DNA of 64,000 nt from NCBI GenBank assembly GCA_036406615.1, contig DASXAQ010000127.1, positions 12,519-76,518 of the forward strand, read 5' to 3'. The notes under the pieces were generated by a model. It did not search any database, was not told the DNA's origin, and was given only the letters and a program-made list of their open reading frames with translations. Position numbers and translations under genes: made by a program. Shown here in pieces: positions 49,253-57,626 of the stretch (within the stretch, counting starts at the first letter, position 1; the number at the start of each line of letters is the position of its first letter). The stretch comes from DASXAQ01 sp036406615. Its GTDB lineage: Bacteria; Actinomycetota; UBA4738.

Positions 49253-50172
49253 AGGTGACCTCCTTGGTCGGACTGCACGCGCGACCGATGGGCCGAGTTC
49301 GAGCCGTCGGCCTCCGCGTCGACGCCGTCGTCGCCGTCCGAATCCATGCTGTCCAGCGGCAGGTCCTCCACCGGCCGGGACACCACCTCTTCGGCCAGCC
49401 ATCGATACGCCATCGCACCGCGCGAGGTCGGGTCGTACTGCGTGATCGGCTTCCCGAAGCCCGGCGCCTCCGAGATCCGGACCGAGCGAGGTATGATCGT
49501 ATCATACACTCGCGAGCCGAAGTACGCCTTGACCTCGTCGACGACCTGGTCGGCGAGCTTCGTCCGCGCGTCGAACATCGTCATCACGATCCCCGACAAG
49601 CGCAGCTCCGGGTTGACGTTCTGCTGCACCAGGCGGACGTTCTTCAGCAGCTGGCCCAGCCCCTCGAGCGCGTAGTACTCGCATTGGATCGGCACGATGA
49701 GCTCGTCGGCGGCCGTCAGGGCGTTAACCGTGAGCAGGCCGAGCGACGGCGGGCAATCCAGCAGCACGAAGTCGTAGTCAAGCCTGGCCGCGTCGAGCGC
49801 CTTGCTGAGGCGCCCCTCCCGGGAGAACTGGCTCACCAGCTCGATCTCGGCGCCCGCGAGGTCGATCGTGGACGGGACGGCGAACAGCCCCGGCACCTCG
49901 GTGGGGACCACGGCCTCCTGGAGCTCGGCGCCGGCCATGATCACGTTGTACGTGGTCGTCTGGCGCTCGGCCTGATCGATGCCCAAGCCCGTCGAGGCAT
50001 TGCCCTGGGGATCCAGGTCGATGACCAGCACCTTCTGGCCGATGCTGGCCAGCGCCGCGCCGAGGTTGACCGACGTCGTGGTCTTGCCGACGCCGCCCTT
50101 CTGGTTCGCGATCGCGACCACGCGGGCGCGGTGAGACCGCCGGCGACCCGGATTCGCACCGGCCGTGGGCAC
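49249..50172 (-). CDS. parA: Chromosome-partitioning ATPase ParA
   Basis: A 307-residue Walker-type ATPase (Soj) that positions ParB-parS complexes. The deviant Walker A is NQKGGVGKTTTSVNLG (about 24-39), Walker A' is VIDLDPQGNAS, and Walker B is FVLLDCPPSLG. An N-terminal basic extension of about 17 residues and an acidic C-terminal tail of about 45 residues flank the ATPase core. The GTG start at 50172 follows rsmG by 40 bp on the same strand. It is coupled to parB by overlap. Confidence 0.96.
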   Translation of the reverse strand: MPTAGANPGRRRSHRARVVAIANQKGGVGKTTTSVNLGAALASIGQKVLVIDLDPQGNASTGLGIDQAERQTTTYNVIMAGAELQEAVVPTEVPGLFAVPSTIDLAGAEIELVSQFSREGRLSKALDAARLDYDFVLLDCPPSLGLLTVNALTAADELIVPIQCEYYALEGLGQLLKNVRLVQQNVNPELRLSGIVMTMFDARTKLADQVVDEVKAYFGSRVYDTIIPRSVRISEAPGFGKPITQYDPTSRGAMAYRWLAEEVVSRPVEDLPLDSMDSDGDDGVDAEADGSNSAHRSRVQSDQGGHL

Positions 50173-50212
50173 GTCGCCCTCATCGTGGCGGGCGTCGCCC
50201 TCGGGCCGAGCG

Positions 50213-50854
50213 TCAGGAGGGCTCGTGTGGGTGCTCCTTTTCGGCAGCTGTCAGGACTCGCTGCATCATAACGATCGGACCGTACCCGCGGAAGTCCGCA
50301 GCCGAACAAACGTGGCACTCGACCCCGTCCTCTCGGAGCGAAGCGCCGGCGCCAGCCCCCCACGCCGATCCCGCGAAGTACAGCAGGCGCCCCCTCTCGC
50401 CCAGCGCGGAAGCGGCCATCTCCCACGCGCGCATCGGGGGCGCGAGCGCCCGCGCCAGGCATGCGCCGAACCGACCCCGCAGCGACTCGATCCTGACTGG
50501 CGCGACCTTCACGTTTCCCAGTCCGAGTTCCTCCACCGTTCGCTCCAGGAACGATGCCCTGAGGCGCCGGGATTCGACCAGCAGAAAGTGCAGGTCCGGC
50601 CGGGCGATGGCGGCGGGAATGCCGGGCAACCCTCCCCCCGACCCAAGGTCCGCGACCGAGCCCTCGTCACCGCGAAGGCACTCGGCAGCGCGGAGCGAGT
50701 CCAGCACGTGACGATCGTGGAGCCTCGCCACGTCAGAGGCCGAGACGAGCCCGAGGGAGACTCCCTGCCCGCGGAGGGTGGCCTCGAATCGATCGAGCTG
50801 CTCGCGTTGGGACAGCGCAAGCTTCGTGACCATGGACTCAGGCTCAAGTTTCAC
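50213..50854 (-). CDS. rsmG: 16S rRNA (guanine-N7)-methyltransferase RsmG
   Basis: A SAM-dependent methyltransferase (GidB) that modifies G527 of 16S rRNA. The SAM-binding core is VADLGSGGGLPGIPAAIARPD, followed by LVESRRLRASFLERTVEELGL and RALAPP. The longest frame starts at GTG 50854 (213 residues), with a GGAG about 11 nt upstream; the first codons then lie inside a parS palindrome. An ATG at 50833 (206 residues) is a good alternative. It sits between jag and parA, its usual place in many bacteria. Confidence 0.93.
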   Translation of the reverse strand: MKLEPESMVTKLALSQREQLDRFEATLRGQGVSLGLVSASDVARLHDRHVLDSLRAAECLRGDEGSVADLGSGGGLPGIPAAIARPDLHFLLVESRRLRASFLERTVEELGLGNVKVAPVRIESLRGRFGACLARALAPPMRAWEMAASALGERGRLLYFAGSAWGAGAGASLREDGVECHVCSAADFRGYGPIVMMQRVLTAAEKEHPHEPS

Positions 50855-50861
50855 GTGAAAC
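50848..50861. promoter_or_regulatory. parS site (ParB-binding)
   Basis: GTTTCACGTGAAAC is a perfect 14-bp palindrome identical to the core of the bacterial parS consensus. It lies in the jag-rsmG junction, overlapping the longest rsmG start, about 1.6 kb from parB and about 3 kb from dnaA. I saw no second perfect copy in the window. Confidence 0.92.
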
Positions 50862-50889
50862 GGGCTCCGCGACGCCCGGCCGATCCAGG

Positions 50890-51552
50890 CTAGCCCGAGC
50901 GTCGAACGACGACCCGGCGGTTGGGTTCCTCGCCCTCGCTCGAGGTCTCCAGGCCCCCGACCCCGGCGATCGCGTCATGAACCACCTTGCGCTCGTAGGC
51001 GCCCATCGGCGGAAGCGTCTCCGGCCGGCCCGTCTTCTTGACCCGACGGCCGACGTCCTGGGCCTGGTGTTCGACCTGTGAGCGGCGGCGCTTGCGGTAG
51101 TCCTCGACGTCGACGAGCACCAGGCAGCGCTCTCCCGTTCGCTGTTGAACGGCGCTACGAACGATGTCCTGCAGGGCTTCCAGCGTGAGCCCACGCCGGC
51201 CGATCAGTCGTCCCATGCCCTCAGGGTCTTCGCCGCCCCATATCTCCACGTACGTCGAGCCGCCCGTGTCGTTGATCTCGACGTCCGCGGCCACGCCCAT
51301 CTCCTCGAGCAGCCCTTCGAGGAACTCCGCCGCCACGTCGGCCTGCTCGCCGACATCGATGTCATCCGCCGCGCCGGCCGGCGCGGCCGACCGGACCCGC
51401 ACGACCGCGGGTTGGGCACCGATGCCTACGATCCCGCTGCGGGGCTCCTGAACGACCTCGATCCTGGCCTCTTGCTCGCTGACCCCGAGCTCCGTCAGCG
51501 CCGCTTCGATGGCCTCCTCAACGGTCGGGGCGCTCTTTTCCACTTCCGCCAT
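50890..51552 (-). CDS. jag: RNA-binding protein Jag/KhpB
   Basis: A 220-residue RNA-binding protein with a Jag-N domain (APTVEEAIEAALTELGVSEQEARIEVVQEP), a KH domain (LIGRRGLTLEALQDIVRSAV) and an R3H domain (PMGAYERKVVHDAIAG). It is thought to bind small RNAs and mRNAs and to influence cell elongation. The ATG at 51552 has AAGAGG about 9 nt upstream and lies inside the last 35 bases of yidC, indicating coupling. Confidence 0.93.
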   Translation of the reverse strand: MAEVEKSAPTVEEAIEAALTELGVSEQEARIEVVQEPRSGIVGIGAQPAVVRVRSAAPAGAADDIDVGEQADVAAEFLEGLLEEMGVAADVEINDTGGSTYVEIWGGEDPEGMGRLIGRRGLTLEALQDIVRSAVQQRTGERCLVLVDVEDYRKRRRSQVEHQAQDVGRRVKKTGRPETLPPMGAYERKVVHDAIAGVGGLETSSEGEEPNRRVVVRRSG

Positions 51553-52576
51553 CGTCGGACCTCTTCGTCGGGTTGTTCGAACCACCGGTCGGCCGGCGAT
51601 TTCCGCTTGGCCGTCGGCGTGCCGTGCCGGGTGGTGGACGCCGCTTCGCCGACGAGGACTTGCCGCCGGTGCCACTCGTACGGGACCCGCCGGAACCCGA
51701 GCGCCCCGAGCCGCTCGGCCGCGGGCCATTGCCCCGGTTGCCGTCGCGGCCTCCGCTACCGCCCTTCGCGGGCTTCTCGGGCTCGGGCTGGCTGCCCTTC
51801 TTGGGGAGCATGAAGTGCTGCTGACCGATCTGCACGAGGTTCGTCGTGGTCCAGTACACGACCAGACCGGCGGGGAAGAGGTAACCCCATACGCCGAAGA
51901 ACAGCGGCAGGATCCGCGTCAGCGTCTGTTGTTGCTGGTTCGTCGGTGAGGCGCGTTGCATCTGCCGTTGTTGGTAGAAGGTCGTGCCGATCATCAACAA
52001 CGCGAACAGGTAGTAGGGGATGCGAACCAGGACCGGGTTCGACCCGCTGCAGTCCAGGTGCGTGATGTCGCCGGCAGGCTTACCCGAGGACGACTGGACG
52101 GCGACGTCGGTGCCGGCCTCGCGGGCGGAGCAGAGCAGGTTGGCGCCGAGGAAGTAGACCCCGCTCGTCTGATGCACGATCGCCTCGTGAAGCGAACTGT
52201 TGGCGGGGATGTGCTCGACGCCGCCGGGCACCTTCAACACGGCGAACAGGGCGATCAGCACGGGGAGTTGCAGCAGCATCGGGAGGCAGCCGCCCAGCGG
52301 ATTGACGCCGTGCTCCCGGTACAGCGCCATCATCTCTTCCTGCTGCTTCTGCTTGTTGCCCTTGTACTTCTGCTGCAGCTCCTTGATCTTCGGCTGGATC
52401 GCCTGCATCGCCTGCATCGACCGGACCTGCTTGATCCCGAGCGGCAGCAGCAGCACCCGGATGCCCAGCGTGAACAGGATGATGACGATCCCGTAGTTGG
52501 GGATCAGGTCGTAGATGCGAGCCAGAGCCGCCCCGATCCCGTTCAGGACCTCCTGGACGATCTCGACGCCGATCAT
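51518..52576 (-). CDS. yidC: Membrane protein insertase YidC (Oxa1 family)
   Basis: A 352-residue insertase that helps Sec-dependent and Sec-independent membrane proteins fold into the membrane. The Oxa1 core has YGIVIILFTLGIRVLLLPLGIKQ with its hydrophilic-groove Arg, QQKYKGNKQKQQEEMMALYREHGVNPLGGCLPMLLQLPVLIALF, and LPLFFGVWGYLFPAGLVVYWTTTNL. A Gly/Ser/Arg-rich basic tail of about 85 residues should contact the ribosome. The start ATG overlaps the yidD stop (ATGA). Confidence 0.96.
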   Translation of the reverse strand: MIGVEIVQEVLNGIGAALARIYDLIPNYGIVIILFTLGIRVLLLPLGIKQVRSMQAMQAIQPKIKELQQKYKGNKQKQQEEMMALYREHGVNPLGGCLPMLLQLPVLIALFAVLKVPGGVEHIPANSSLHEAIVHQTSGVYFLGANLLCSAREAGTDVAVQSSSGKPAGDITHLDCSGSNPVLVRIPYYLFALLMIGTTFYQQRQMQRASPTNQQQQTLTRILPLFFGVWGYLFPAGLVVYWTTTNLVQIGQQHFMLPKKGSQPEPEKPAKGGSGGRDGNRGNGPRPSGSGRSGSGGSRTSGTGGKSSSAKRRPPPGTARRRPSGNRRPTGGSNNPTKRSDDGGSGKERPDR

Positions 52577-52890
52577 CGCGCACCGTCCGTGAGCGGGGCC
52601 GAAGGCTGCGACTGTATGTCGGTGTCATACTGGCGAGAAGGGGGCGGATGGTCCACCCCGCCGGCCGACAGCGGCGAGCATCTCAAGATGCGCCAGATCG
52701 CCAACGCCGAGCCGCGCACGGCGCCCCGGGAGCGAATCGCCTGCTCCGCGTACACGGAGCACGAGGGGTAGAACCGGCATTGCCCACCGATCGCCAGCCC
52801 GAGGGTCACGCGGTATGCCCGGATCCCGAGCACCAGGGCCGCCCGGATCGGGGCCCCAGCCGTCCAGGCCGCGCGAGACAGCCGGCTCAC
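52573..52890 (-). CDS. yidD: Membrane protein insertion efficiency factor YidD
   Basis: A 105-residue protein of the YidD family. The hallmark is CRFYPSCSVYAEQAIRSRGAVRGSALAIWRILRCSPLSAGGVD, with an amphipathic, partly hydrophobic N-terminal helix before it. It supports YidC-dependent insertion. The GTG at 52890 overlaps the rnpA stop (GTGA), and the stop overlaps the yidC ATG, so the block rpmH-rnpA-yidD-yidC-jag is tightly coupled. Confidence 0.94.
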   Translation of the reverse strand: MSRLSRAAWTAGAPIRAALVLGIRAYRVTLGLAIGGQCRFYPSCSVYAEQAIRSRGAVRGSALAIWRILRCSPLSAGGVDHPPPSRQYDTDIQSQPSAPLTDGAR

Positions 52891-53261
52891 GTTCGGCTCA
52901 CCCCGGCGCCGGCGAGGGTCTCCTTCAGATCGTCGACCACCCGGGCAAGCGTCGAGGCCTCGACCCCGTGGCGACCGACCAGAACCACGTCGTGGCCCGC
53001 CTCGATGGCGGGGGAGAGGGTGCGCCACGCCTCCGACAGGAGCCGGCGTCCACGATTGCGCGCCACGGCGCCACCGACCCTTCGGCCGCACACGAAGGCC
53101 GCGCGCGTGGCCCCCTCGCGGGATGCCACGTGTGCGACGACGAGGTTGCCCGAGGTCCGGCGGCCTTCCTCCAGCACGCGTCGGATGTCGGAGCCACGGC
53201 TGAGGAACCCTCGCCGCCCGCGTCGTTCGTGCCTGGGCGATTCGATCGCCGCGCCAGTCAT
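52887..53261 (-). CDS. rnpA: Ribonuclease P protein component
   Basis: A 124-residue basic protein subunit of RNase P, which with the catalytic RNA trims 5' leaders of tRNAs. The RNR motif is visible in VARNRGRRLLSEAWR, following AFVCGRRVGGA, and the C-terminal VVLVGRHGVEA is typical. It starts with ATG 14 bp after the rpmH stop. The RNase P RNA is not in this window. Confidence 0.93.
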   Translation of the reverse strand: MTGAAIESPRHERRGRRGFLSRGSDIRRVLEEGRRTSGNLVVAHVASREGATRAAFVCGRRVGGAVARNRGRRLLSEAWRTLSPAIEAGHDVVLVGRHGVEASTLARVVDDLKETLAGAGVSRT

Positions 53262-53274
53262 GGGACCGCCGCGC

Positions 53275-53409
53275 TCAGGCGGCCAGGCGCGCTCGACCCC
53301 TCGCGCGGCGCCGAGCCAGGAGGCGGCGCCCCGAGCGAGTCCGCATGCGGATCCGGAAGCCGTGCGTCTTCTTGCGCTTGCGGTTGTTGGGCTGGAAGGT
53401 CTTCTTCAC
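53275..53409 (-). CDS. rpmH: 50S ribosomal protein L34
   Basis: A 44-residue ribosomal protein (MKKTFQPNNRKRKKTHGFRI, then RMRTRSGRRLLARRRARGRA). The size and sequence are standard for L34. The start is GTG at 53409, with AAGGA about 13 nt upstream. It is the first gene of the leftward rpmH-rnpA-yidD-yidC-jag string and lies divergent from dnaA across a 277-bp spacer. Confidence 0.97.
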   Translation of the reverse strand: MKKTFQPNNRKRKKTHGFRIRMRTRSGRRLLARRRARGRARLAA

Positions 53410-53470
53410 GGCGTACGCCGATCCTTGTCGCGACGTCGGGATGGGTGTGAGTGGTCAGGAGCGTTGGACG

Positions 53471-53476
53471 AGTATA
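53471..53476 (-). promoter_or_regulatory. -10 element of rpmH promoter
   Basis: TATACT on the minus strand lies about 62 bp before the rpmH GTG. It is the best leftward box in the rpmH-dnaA spacer. The spacer also carries the rightward dnaA promoter. Confidence 0.5.
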
Positions 53477-53592
53477 CCGGCCCATTCGCGCGGGCACGTG
53501 CCTGGACGGGCGTCAACGCGCCGTGGCCAGGCGTTGGGGAAAAAGTCCGTCAAGAACCCCCGTTGGCTTGGCCTCCCCGTCGAACCCGGCGC

Positions 53593-53598
53593 TATAAT
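53593..53598 (+). promoter_or_regulatory. -10 element of dnaA promoter
   Basis: A consensus TATAAT precedes the dnaA ATG by about 89 bp. TTGGCC lies 19 bp upstream as a weak -35 box. The leader would contain the DnaA-box-like sites at 53655-53687, which allows autoregulation. Confidence 0.6.
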
Positions 53599-53654
53599 CC
53601 GCCGCGCTTCGGCCCCCGAACGGAGCGTGGTTCCTTCCCCGGGAACTCGACCGA

Positions 53655-53687
53655 GTTTCCACAACTGTGGAAAGTGCCTGTGGACAA
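53655..53687. promoter_or_regulatory. DnaA boxes at the dnaA start
   Basis: TTTCCACA-AC-TGTGGAAA (53656-53673) is a perfect inverted repeat of two near-consensus DnaA boxes. TGTGGACAA (53679-53687) is a perfect actinobacterial box TTGTCCACA on the minus strand and overlaps the A of the dnaA ATG. They probably serve autoregulation of dnaA and possibly origin binding. Confidence 0.65.
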
Positions 53688-55141
53688 TGACATTCCCTCT
53701 GGCTGAGCGCTCTGCCGAACTCGTCGAGGCCACGCCGGCATCAGCTTGCGATTCGGTCCTGGAACACGCCAGACAAGAGCTCCCGGAGAGCTCGTTTCGG
53801 ATGTGGTTCGCCGAACTGACGCCGGGGACGCTGTCGGGAGACGAACTGGAGCTGCTCGCCCCAAGCGAGTACGTGGCGCGCTGGCTGTCATCGCACTACG
53901 CGGCGTTGCTGACGTCGGGCGCTCGCGATGCGCTCGGCCCCGGCGCCAGCGTCCGCGTCGTTGCCGACACCACGCCAACCAGCGACGCGGACGACGAACA
54001 GGGGGGCAAGGCGACGGCTCAGCCTGCCCGCCCCTCCGGCCGCCGCAAGGCGAACCGCGACACCAACCCGGCGCAGGTCACGCTCGACCAGGCGCTCGAT
54101 GACGCTGCGCTGCAGTTCCCCGACCGCTACACCTTCGACACCTTCGTCTCGGGGCCGAGCAACAAGTTCGCGCACGCCGCCGCCATGGCCGTCGCCGAGG
54201 CGCCGCCGTCGAAGGTCTACAACCCACTGTTCGTCTACGGGGGCGTCGGCCTCGGCAAGACGCATCTGCTGTTCGCGATCGGCGAGCACATGGTGCGGCT
54301 CGCGCCGCGGACGCGCGTTCGCTACGTCACGTCCGAGAGCTTCATGACGGAGTTCATCAAGGCGGTCCGCGAGCGCCGCGGGTACCCGTTCCAGCGGCAG
54401 TACCGCGACATCGACGTCCTCCTGCTGGACGACGTGCAGTTCCTGGCCCGCGCCGAGGAGACGCAGACCGAGTTCTTCCACACGTTCAACCACCTGCACC
54501 AGCACGAACGCCAGATCGTCATCGCGTCGGACCGGCCGCCCCAGGAGCTCGGCGGGATCGAGGAGCGCCTGCGTAGCCGCTTCCGCTCGGGGCTGGTGGT
54601 CGACGTGCAGCCGCCCGACCTCGAGACCCGGATCGCGATCCTGCAGATGAAGGCGCTGCGCGACAGCATCGAGGCGCCGGACGACGTGCTGCACTTCATC
54701 GCGACGAAGTTCGACAGCAACATCCGCGAGCTCGAAGGGGCCCTGCTGCGCGTGGCGGCCTTCGCGTCGCTCACGCGCCAGCCGGTGGACCTGGCGCTCA
54801 CCGAGCGCGCGCTCGAGGACCTGATCCCCGAGTCCGGCCAGGAGATCTCTGCCTCGCTGATCCTGGAGGAGACGGCCGCGTACTTCGGCCTCAGCCCGGC
54901 CGACCTGGTGTCCAAGAGCCGGTCCCGCCCGCTCACGACCGCCCGGCACGTCGCCATGTACCTGCTGCGGGAGCTCACCGGGCTGTCGCTGATCAAGATC
55001 GGCGAGTACTTCGACCGCGATCACACCACCGCGCTGCACGGCATCAAGAAGATCGAATCGCTGATGCCGGCCAGAGGCAGCACGTACCGTCAGGTGCAGG
55101 AGCTCACCAAGAAGATCCGGGCCAGGAGCCGCGGCGCATGA
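53687..55141 (+). CDS. dnaA: Chromosomal replication initiator DnaA
   Basis: A 484-residue AAA+ initiator that binds DnaA boxes and opens the origin. Domain I covers about 1-85, a variable linker rich in Ala/Pro/Arg follows, and domain III starts with YTFDTFVSGPSNKFAHAA. Walker A is GGVGLGKTHLL near 185-195, Walker B LLLDDVQFLA near 245, and the DNA-binding domain IV carries DRDHTTALHGIKKIE near 442-456. The ATG at 53687 begins right at a DnaA box; no better start lies upstream within the frame. A short linker makes it compact for an actinobacterial DnaA. Confidence 0.97.
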   Translation: MTFPLAERSAELVEATPASACDSVLEHARQELPESSFRMWFAELTPGTLSGDELELLAPSEYVARWLSSHYAALLTSGARDALGPGASVRVVADTTPTSDADDEQGGKATAQPARPSGRRKANRDTNPAQVTLDQALDDAALQFPDRYTFDTFVSGPSNKFAHAAAMAVAEAPPSKVYNPLFVYGGVGLGKTHLLFAIGEHMVRLAPRTRVRYVTSESFMTEFIKAVRERRGYPFQRQYRDIDVLLLDDVQFLARAEETQTEFFHTFNHLHQHERQIVIASDRPPQELGGIEERLRSRFRSGLVVDVQPPDLETRIAILQMKALRDSIEAPDDVLHFIATKFDSNIRELEGALLRVAAFASLTRQPVDLALTERALEDLIPESGQEISASLILEETAAYFGLSPADLVSKSRSRPLTTARHVAMYLLRELTGLSLIKIGEYFDRDHTTALHGIKKIESLMPARGSTYRQVQELTKKIRARSRGA

Positions 55142-55397
55142 CGTCCGGACGCGTCCGGCCTCGCGCCGCGCCCGCCTGTGGGAAGCGTGTGGGAACCGAG
55201 GGAGACTCGGTGCGCGCGCAGCGCCAGACGACGCCCTGCGCGGCCAACGCCGTCGTGCCGGCCACCGCGTATCCACCGCGACCGCGTGTCGTACCCGCCC
55301 GTTACGCTGTGACGATCCACGGCTATCCACATGCGCACACCCACTACTACGTCTGGTTGAGAGTTCATTCGAGTTCAAGACGTCCGGGAGGTGGATT
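55142..55397. other. oriC: Candidate replication origin (dnaA-dnaN spacer)
   Basis: The 256-bp spacer has no gene. It holds DnaA-box-like 9-mers: CTATCCACA (55323-55331, 8 of 9 to consensus), GTATCCACC (55269-55277), CGATCCACG (55313-55321), and two TGTGGGAA-type repeats at 55177 and 55188. The 55313/55323 and 55177/55188 pairs are spaced by about one helical turn. Actinobacterial oriC usually lies here. No strongly AT-rich unwinding segment is visible, so the exact origin is uncertain, and the rpmH-dnaA spacer may take part. Confidence 0.55.
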
Positions 55398-56498
55398 GTG
55401 AAGTTCAAGTGCGACCGCGACGAGCTCTCCGAGGCCCTGCAGACCGTGCAGCGGGCGGTGTCCTCGCGGCCGGGGATCCCGGCGCTGACCGGGGTGCTGA
55501 TGAACGCCTCCGGCGACGAGCTCGTGCTGGCGACGACGGACCTCGAGGTGTCGGCCCGGCTGCGGATGTCGGTGCAGGTACAGACGCCGGGCGTGGCGTT
55601 GGTGCCGGCGCGGCTCCTGGCCGACATGGTGAAGAGCTTCGACCAGGCGCCGGTGGAGTTCGAGGCGGCGGACGGCCAGGCTCGGATCGTCTGCAGCAAC
55701 TACGAGGGAACCGTGCGTTGTCTTCCGGCGGAGGACTTTCCTGCGCTGCAGGAGCCGTCGGGCACGAAGATCCGCGTGGACGCGCGGGCGTTCGCCTCGG
55801 CCGTGTCGCAGGTGTCGCGTGCCGCGTCGCACGACGAGGCGCGGCCGATCCTGACCGGTGTGCTGCTCGAGATCAGCCGCGAGGGCCTCACGATGGTGGC
55901 GACGGACTCCTATCGCCTGGCGATGCGCGAGCTGACGGCGTCGGCCGAGGGTGAGGCGAAGGCACTGGTGCCCGAGCGGGCGCTGACCGAGGCCGGCCGG
56001 GCGGCGTCGGGCGAGGAGAGCGGGGAGATCGAGCTGCTCGTGGAGCCGGGGGCGGTGTCGTTCAGCGCGGGGTCGCTCAGCCTGACGTCGCGGCTGATCG
56101 AGGGGGAGTTTCCGCCGTACCGCCAGCTGCTTCCCGAAGGGTACGAGAGCCGTCTGACCGCGTCGCGGCAACAGTTGCTGGACGCGGTGCGCCGGGTCGG
56201 GCTCCTGGCGCGCGAGAGCTCGCCGGTGAAGATGGAGTTCAATGCCCTCGGGGTGCGGCTGTCGTCCTCGTCGCCGGACCTGGGCGGCGCGGTCGAGGTC
56301 GTGGAGGCCCAGTACGAAGGCGAGGAGCTCACCGCGGCCTTCAACCCCGCGTACCTGTCGGATGGCCTCACCGCGAGCGAGGGCGACCGGGTGGCCGTCG
56401 AGGTTCGCGACGGCCTGAAGCCGGCGTTGGTCCGCGGCGACGACAGCTCGTTCGTGTACCTGGTGATGCCGGTCAAGCTCCCCGCGTACGTCGGGTAG
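55398..56498 (+). CDS. dnaN: DNA polymerase III beta subunit (sliding clamp)
   Basis: A 366-residue ring-forming clamp that tethers DNA polymerase III. The three-fold domain pattern is present: MKFKCDRDELSEALQTVQRAVSSRPGIPALTGVLM, RPILTGVLLEISREGLTMVATDSYRLA, and the C-terminal LVMPVKL (usual form LxMPMRL). Partners are the HolB-containing clamp loader and RecF-linked repair. The GTG at 55398 has GGGAGGTGG at good spacing. Confidence 0.97.
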   Translation: MKFKCDRDELSEALQTVQRAVSSRPGIPALTGVLMNASGDELVLATTDLEVSARLRMSVQVQTPGVALVPARLLADMVKSFDQAPVEFEAADGQARIVCSNYEGTVRCLPAEDFPALQEPSGTKIRVDARAFASAVSQVSRAASHDEARPILTGVLLEISREGLTMVATDSYRLAMRELTASAEGEAKALVPERALTEAGRAASGEESGEIELLVEPGAVSFSAGSLSLTSRLIEGEFPPYRQLLPEGYESRLTASRQQLLDAVRRVGLLARESSPVKMEFNALGVRLSSSSPDLGGAVEVVEAQYEGEELTAAFNPAYLSDGLTASEGDRVAVEVRDGLKPALVRGDDSSFVYLVMPVKLPAYVG

Positions 56499-56543
56499 GC
56501 GCGGCCGCGACGCCGGCCGGGCCGAGTTCGACGGGAGCGCCGC

Positions 56544-57626
56544 GTGCGGCTGGTCTGGATCGAGGCCCGGGACTTCCGGAACCATCGCGAGACGACGTTG
56601 GAGGTCCCGCCTGGGCTGACCGCCGTCGTGGGTCCGAACGCGCAGGGCAAGACGAACCTGCTCGAGGCGATGGACTACCTGTGTGCGCTCGAATCGCCCC
56701 GCGTTCGGGCGGACCTGCCGCTGGTGCGCTCCGGCGCCGAGTCGGCGTTCCTGCGCGGCGAGGTCGAGGGGCGAGATGGACGGTCGCTGATCGAAGTCGA
56801 GGTGCGCGCGTCGGGCGCCAACCGCGTGCAGGTCAACCGCTCGCCCGTGCGGCGAAAGCGCGACGTTCGACGGATCGCCCGGGCCGTGTTCAGCGGGCCG
56901 GACGACCTGGATATCGTTGGGGGAGAACCGGATTCGCGGCGCCGATTCATGGATGAAGCGGTCCGAGGACTCTGGCCGCCGCGCGAGTCGCTCTTCACCG
57001 CGTACGAACGGGCTCTCCGCCAGCGCAACCGCTTGCTGAAGGAGTGGGAGGGGCGAGGGGCACCCCCCGAGCTCGATGCGTGGGACGCCGAGCTGGCCGA
57101 CACCGGCAGCGCCCTGACCCAGGCCCGCGCGCAGGCGATCGAGCTGCTGGCCGGCCGCGCCGGCGAGGAGTTCCGGACCCTGACCGGCGGGGCGGAGACG
57201 CTGGCCGTCGAGTACCGCCCGTCGGTGTGGGGCGAGCCGCTGCTGGACGCGTTCCTCGAGCGACTTGCGGAGCGGCGTCCGGACGAGCTCGTTCGCCGGA
57301 CCACGCTGGTCGGGCCGCACCGCGACGAGCTCGCCCTGGAGGTGCACGGGCTGGTGGCACGGGGGTTCGCCTCGCACGGGGAATCGTGGGGCGCCGCGCT
57401 GTCGCTGCGCCTGGCCCTCGCGGCAGCCGTCGCGGCGGAGGCCGGCGAGCCGCCGATCGTCTTCCTGGACGACCCGTTCTCAGCGTTGGATCCGCGGCGG
57501 CGGGAGCGGCTGTCCGGGGCCCTCGATGGGCGAGGCCAGCTGCTCATCGCCGTCCCCGACGAGGCGCAGATCCCGAAGGGGGCCGAAGTCTGGCGCGTCG
57601 AGGATGGCGTGGTGTCGCATGGCTGA
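56544..57626 (+). CDS. recF: DNA replication and repair protein RecF
   Basis: A 360-residue SMC-like ATPase that helps load RecA at gaps. Walker A is GPNAQGKTNLLEAM (about 30-43), preceded by the typical DFRNHRETTLEVPPG. The ABC-type signature and Walker B region read GAALSLRLALAAAVAAEAGEPPIVFLDDPFSALDPRRR. The GTG at 56544 follows GGGAGC by 5 nt. The last 8 bases overlap dciA. Confidence 0.95.
   Translation: MRLVWIEARDFRNHRETTLEVPPGLTAVVGPNAQGKTNLLEAMDYLCALESPRVRADLPLVRSGAESAFLRGEVEGRDGRSLIEVEVRASGANRVQVNRSPVRRKRDVRRIARAVFSGPDDLDIVGGEPDSRRRFMDEAVRGLWPPRESLFTAYERALRQRNRLLKEWEGRGAPPELDAWDAELADTGSALTQARAQAIELLAGRAGEEFRTLTGGAETLAVEYRPSVWGEPLLDAFLERLAERRPDELVRRTTLVGPHRDELALEVHGLVARGFASHGESWGAALSLRLALAAAVAAEAGEPPIVFLDDPFSALDPRRRERLSGALDGRGQLLIAVPDEAQIPKGAEVWRVEDGVVSHG

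Noticed and set aside
49246..49259. Second parS site at the parB start (GTTTCACAGGTGAC)
   Set aside because: Only the left half matches the consensus; the right half is not an inverted copy.
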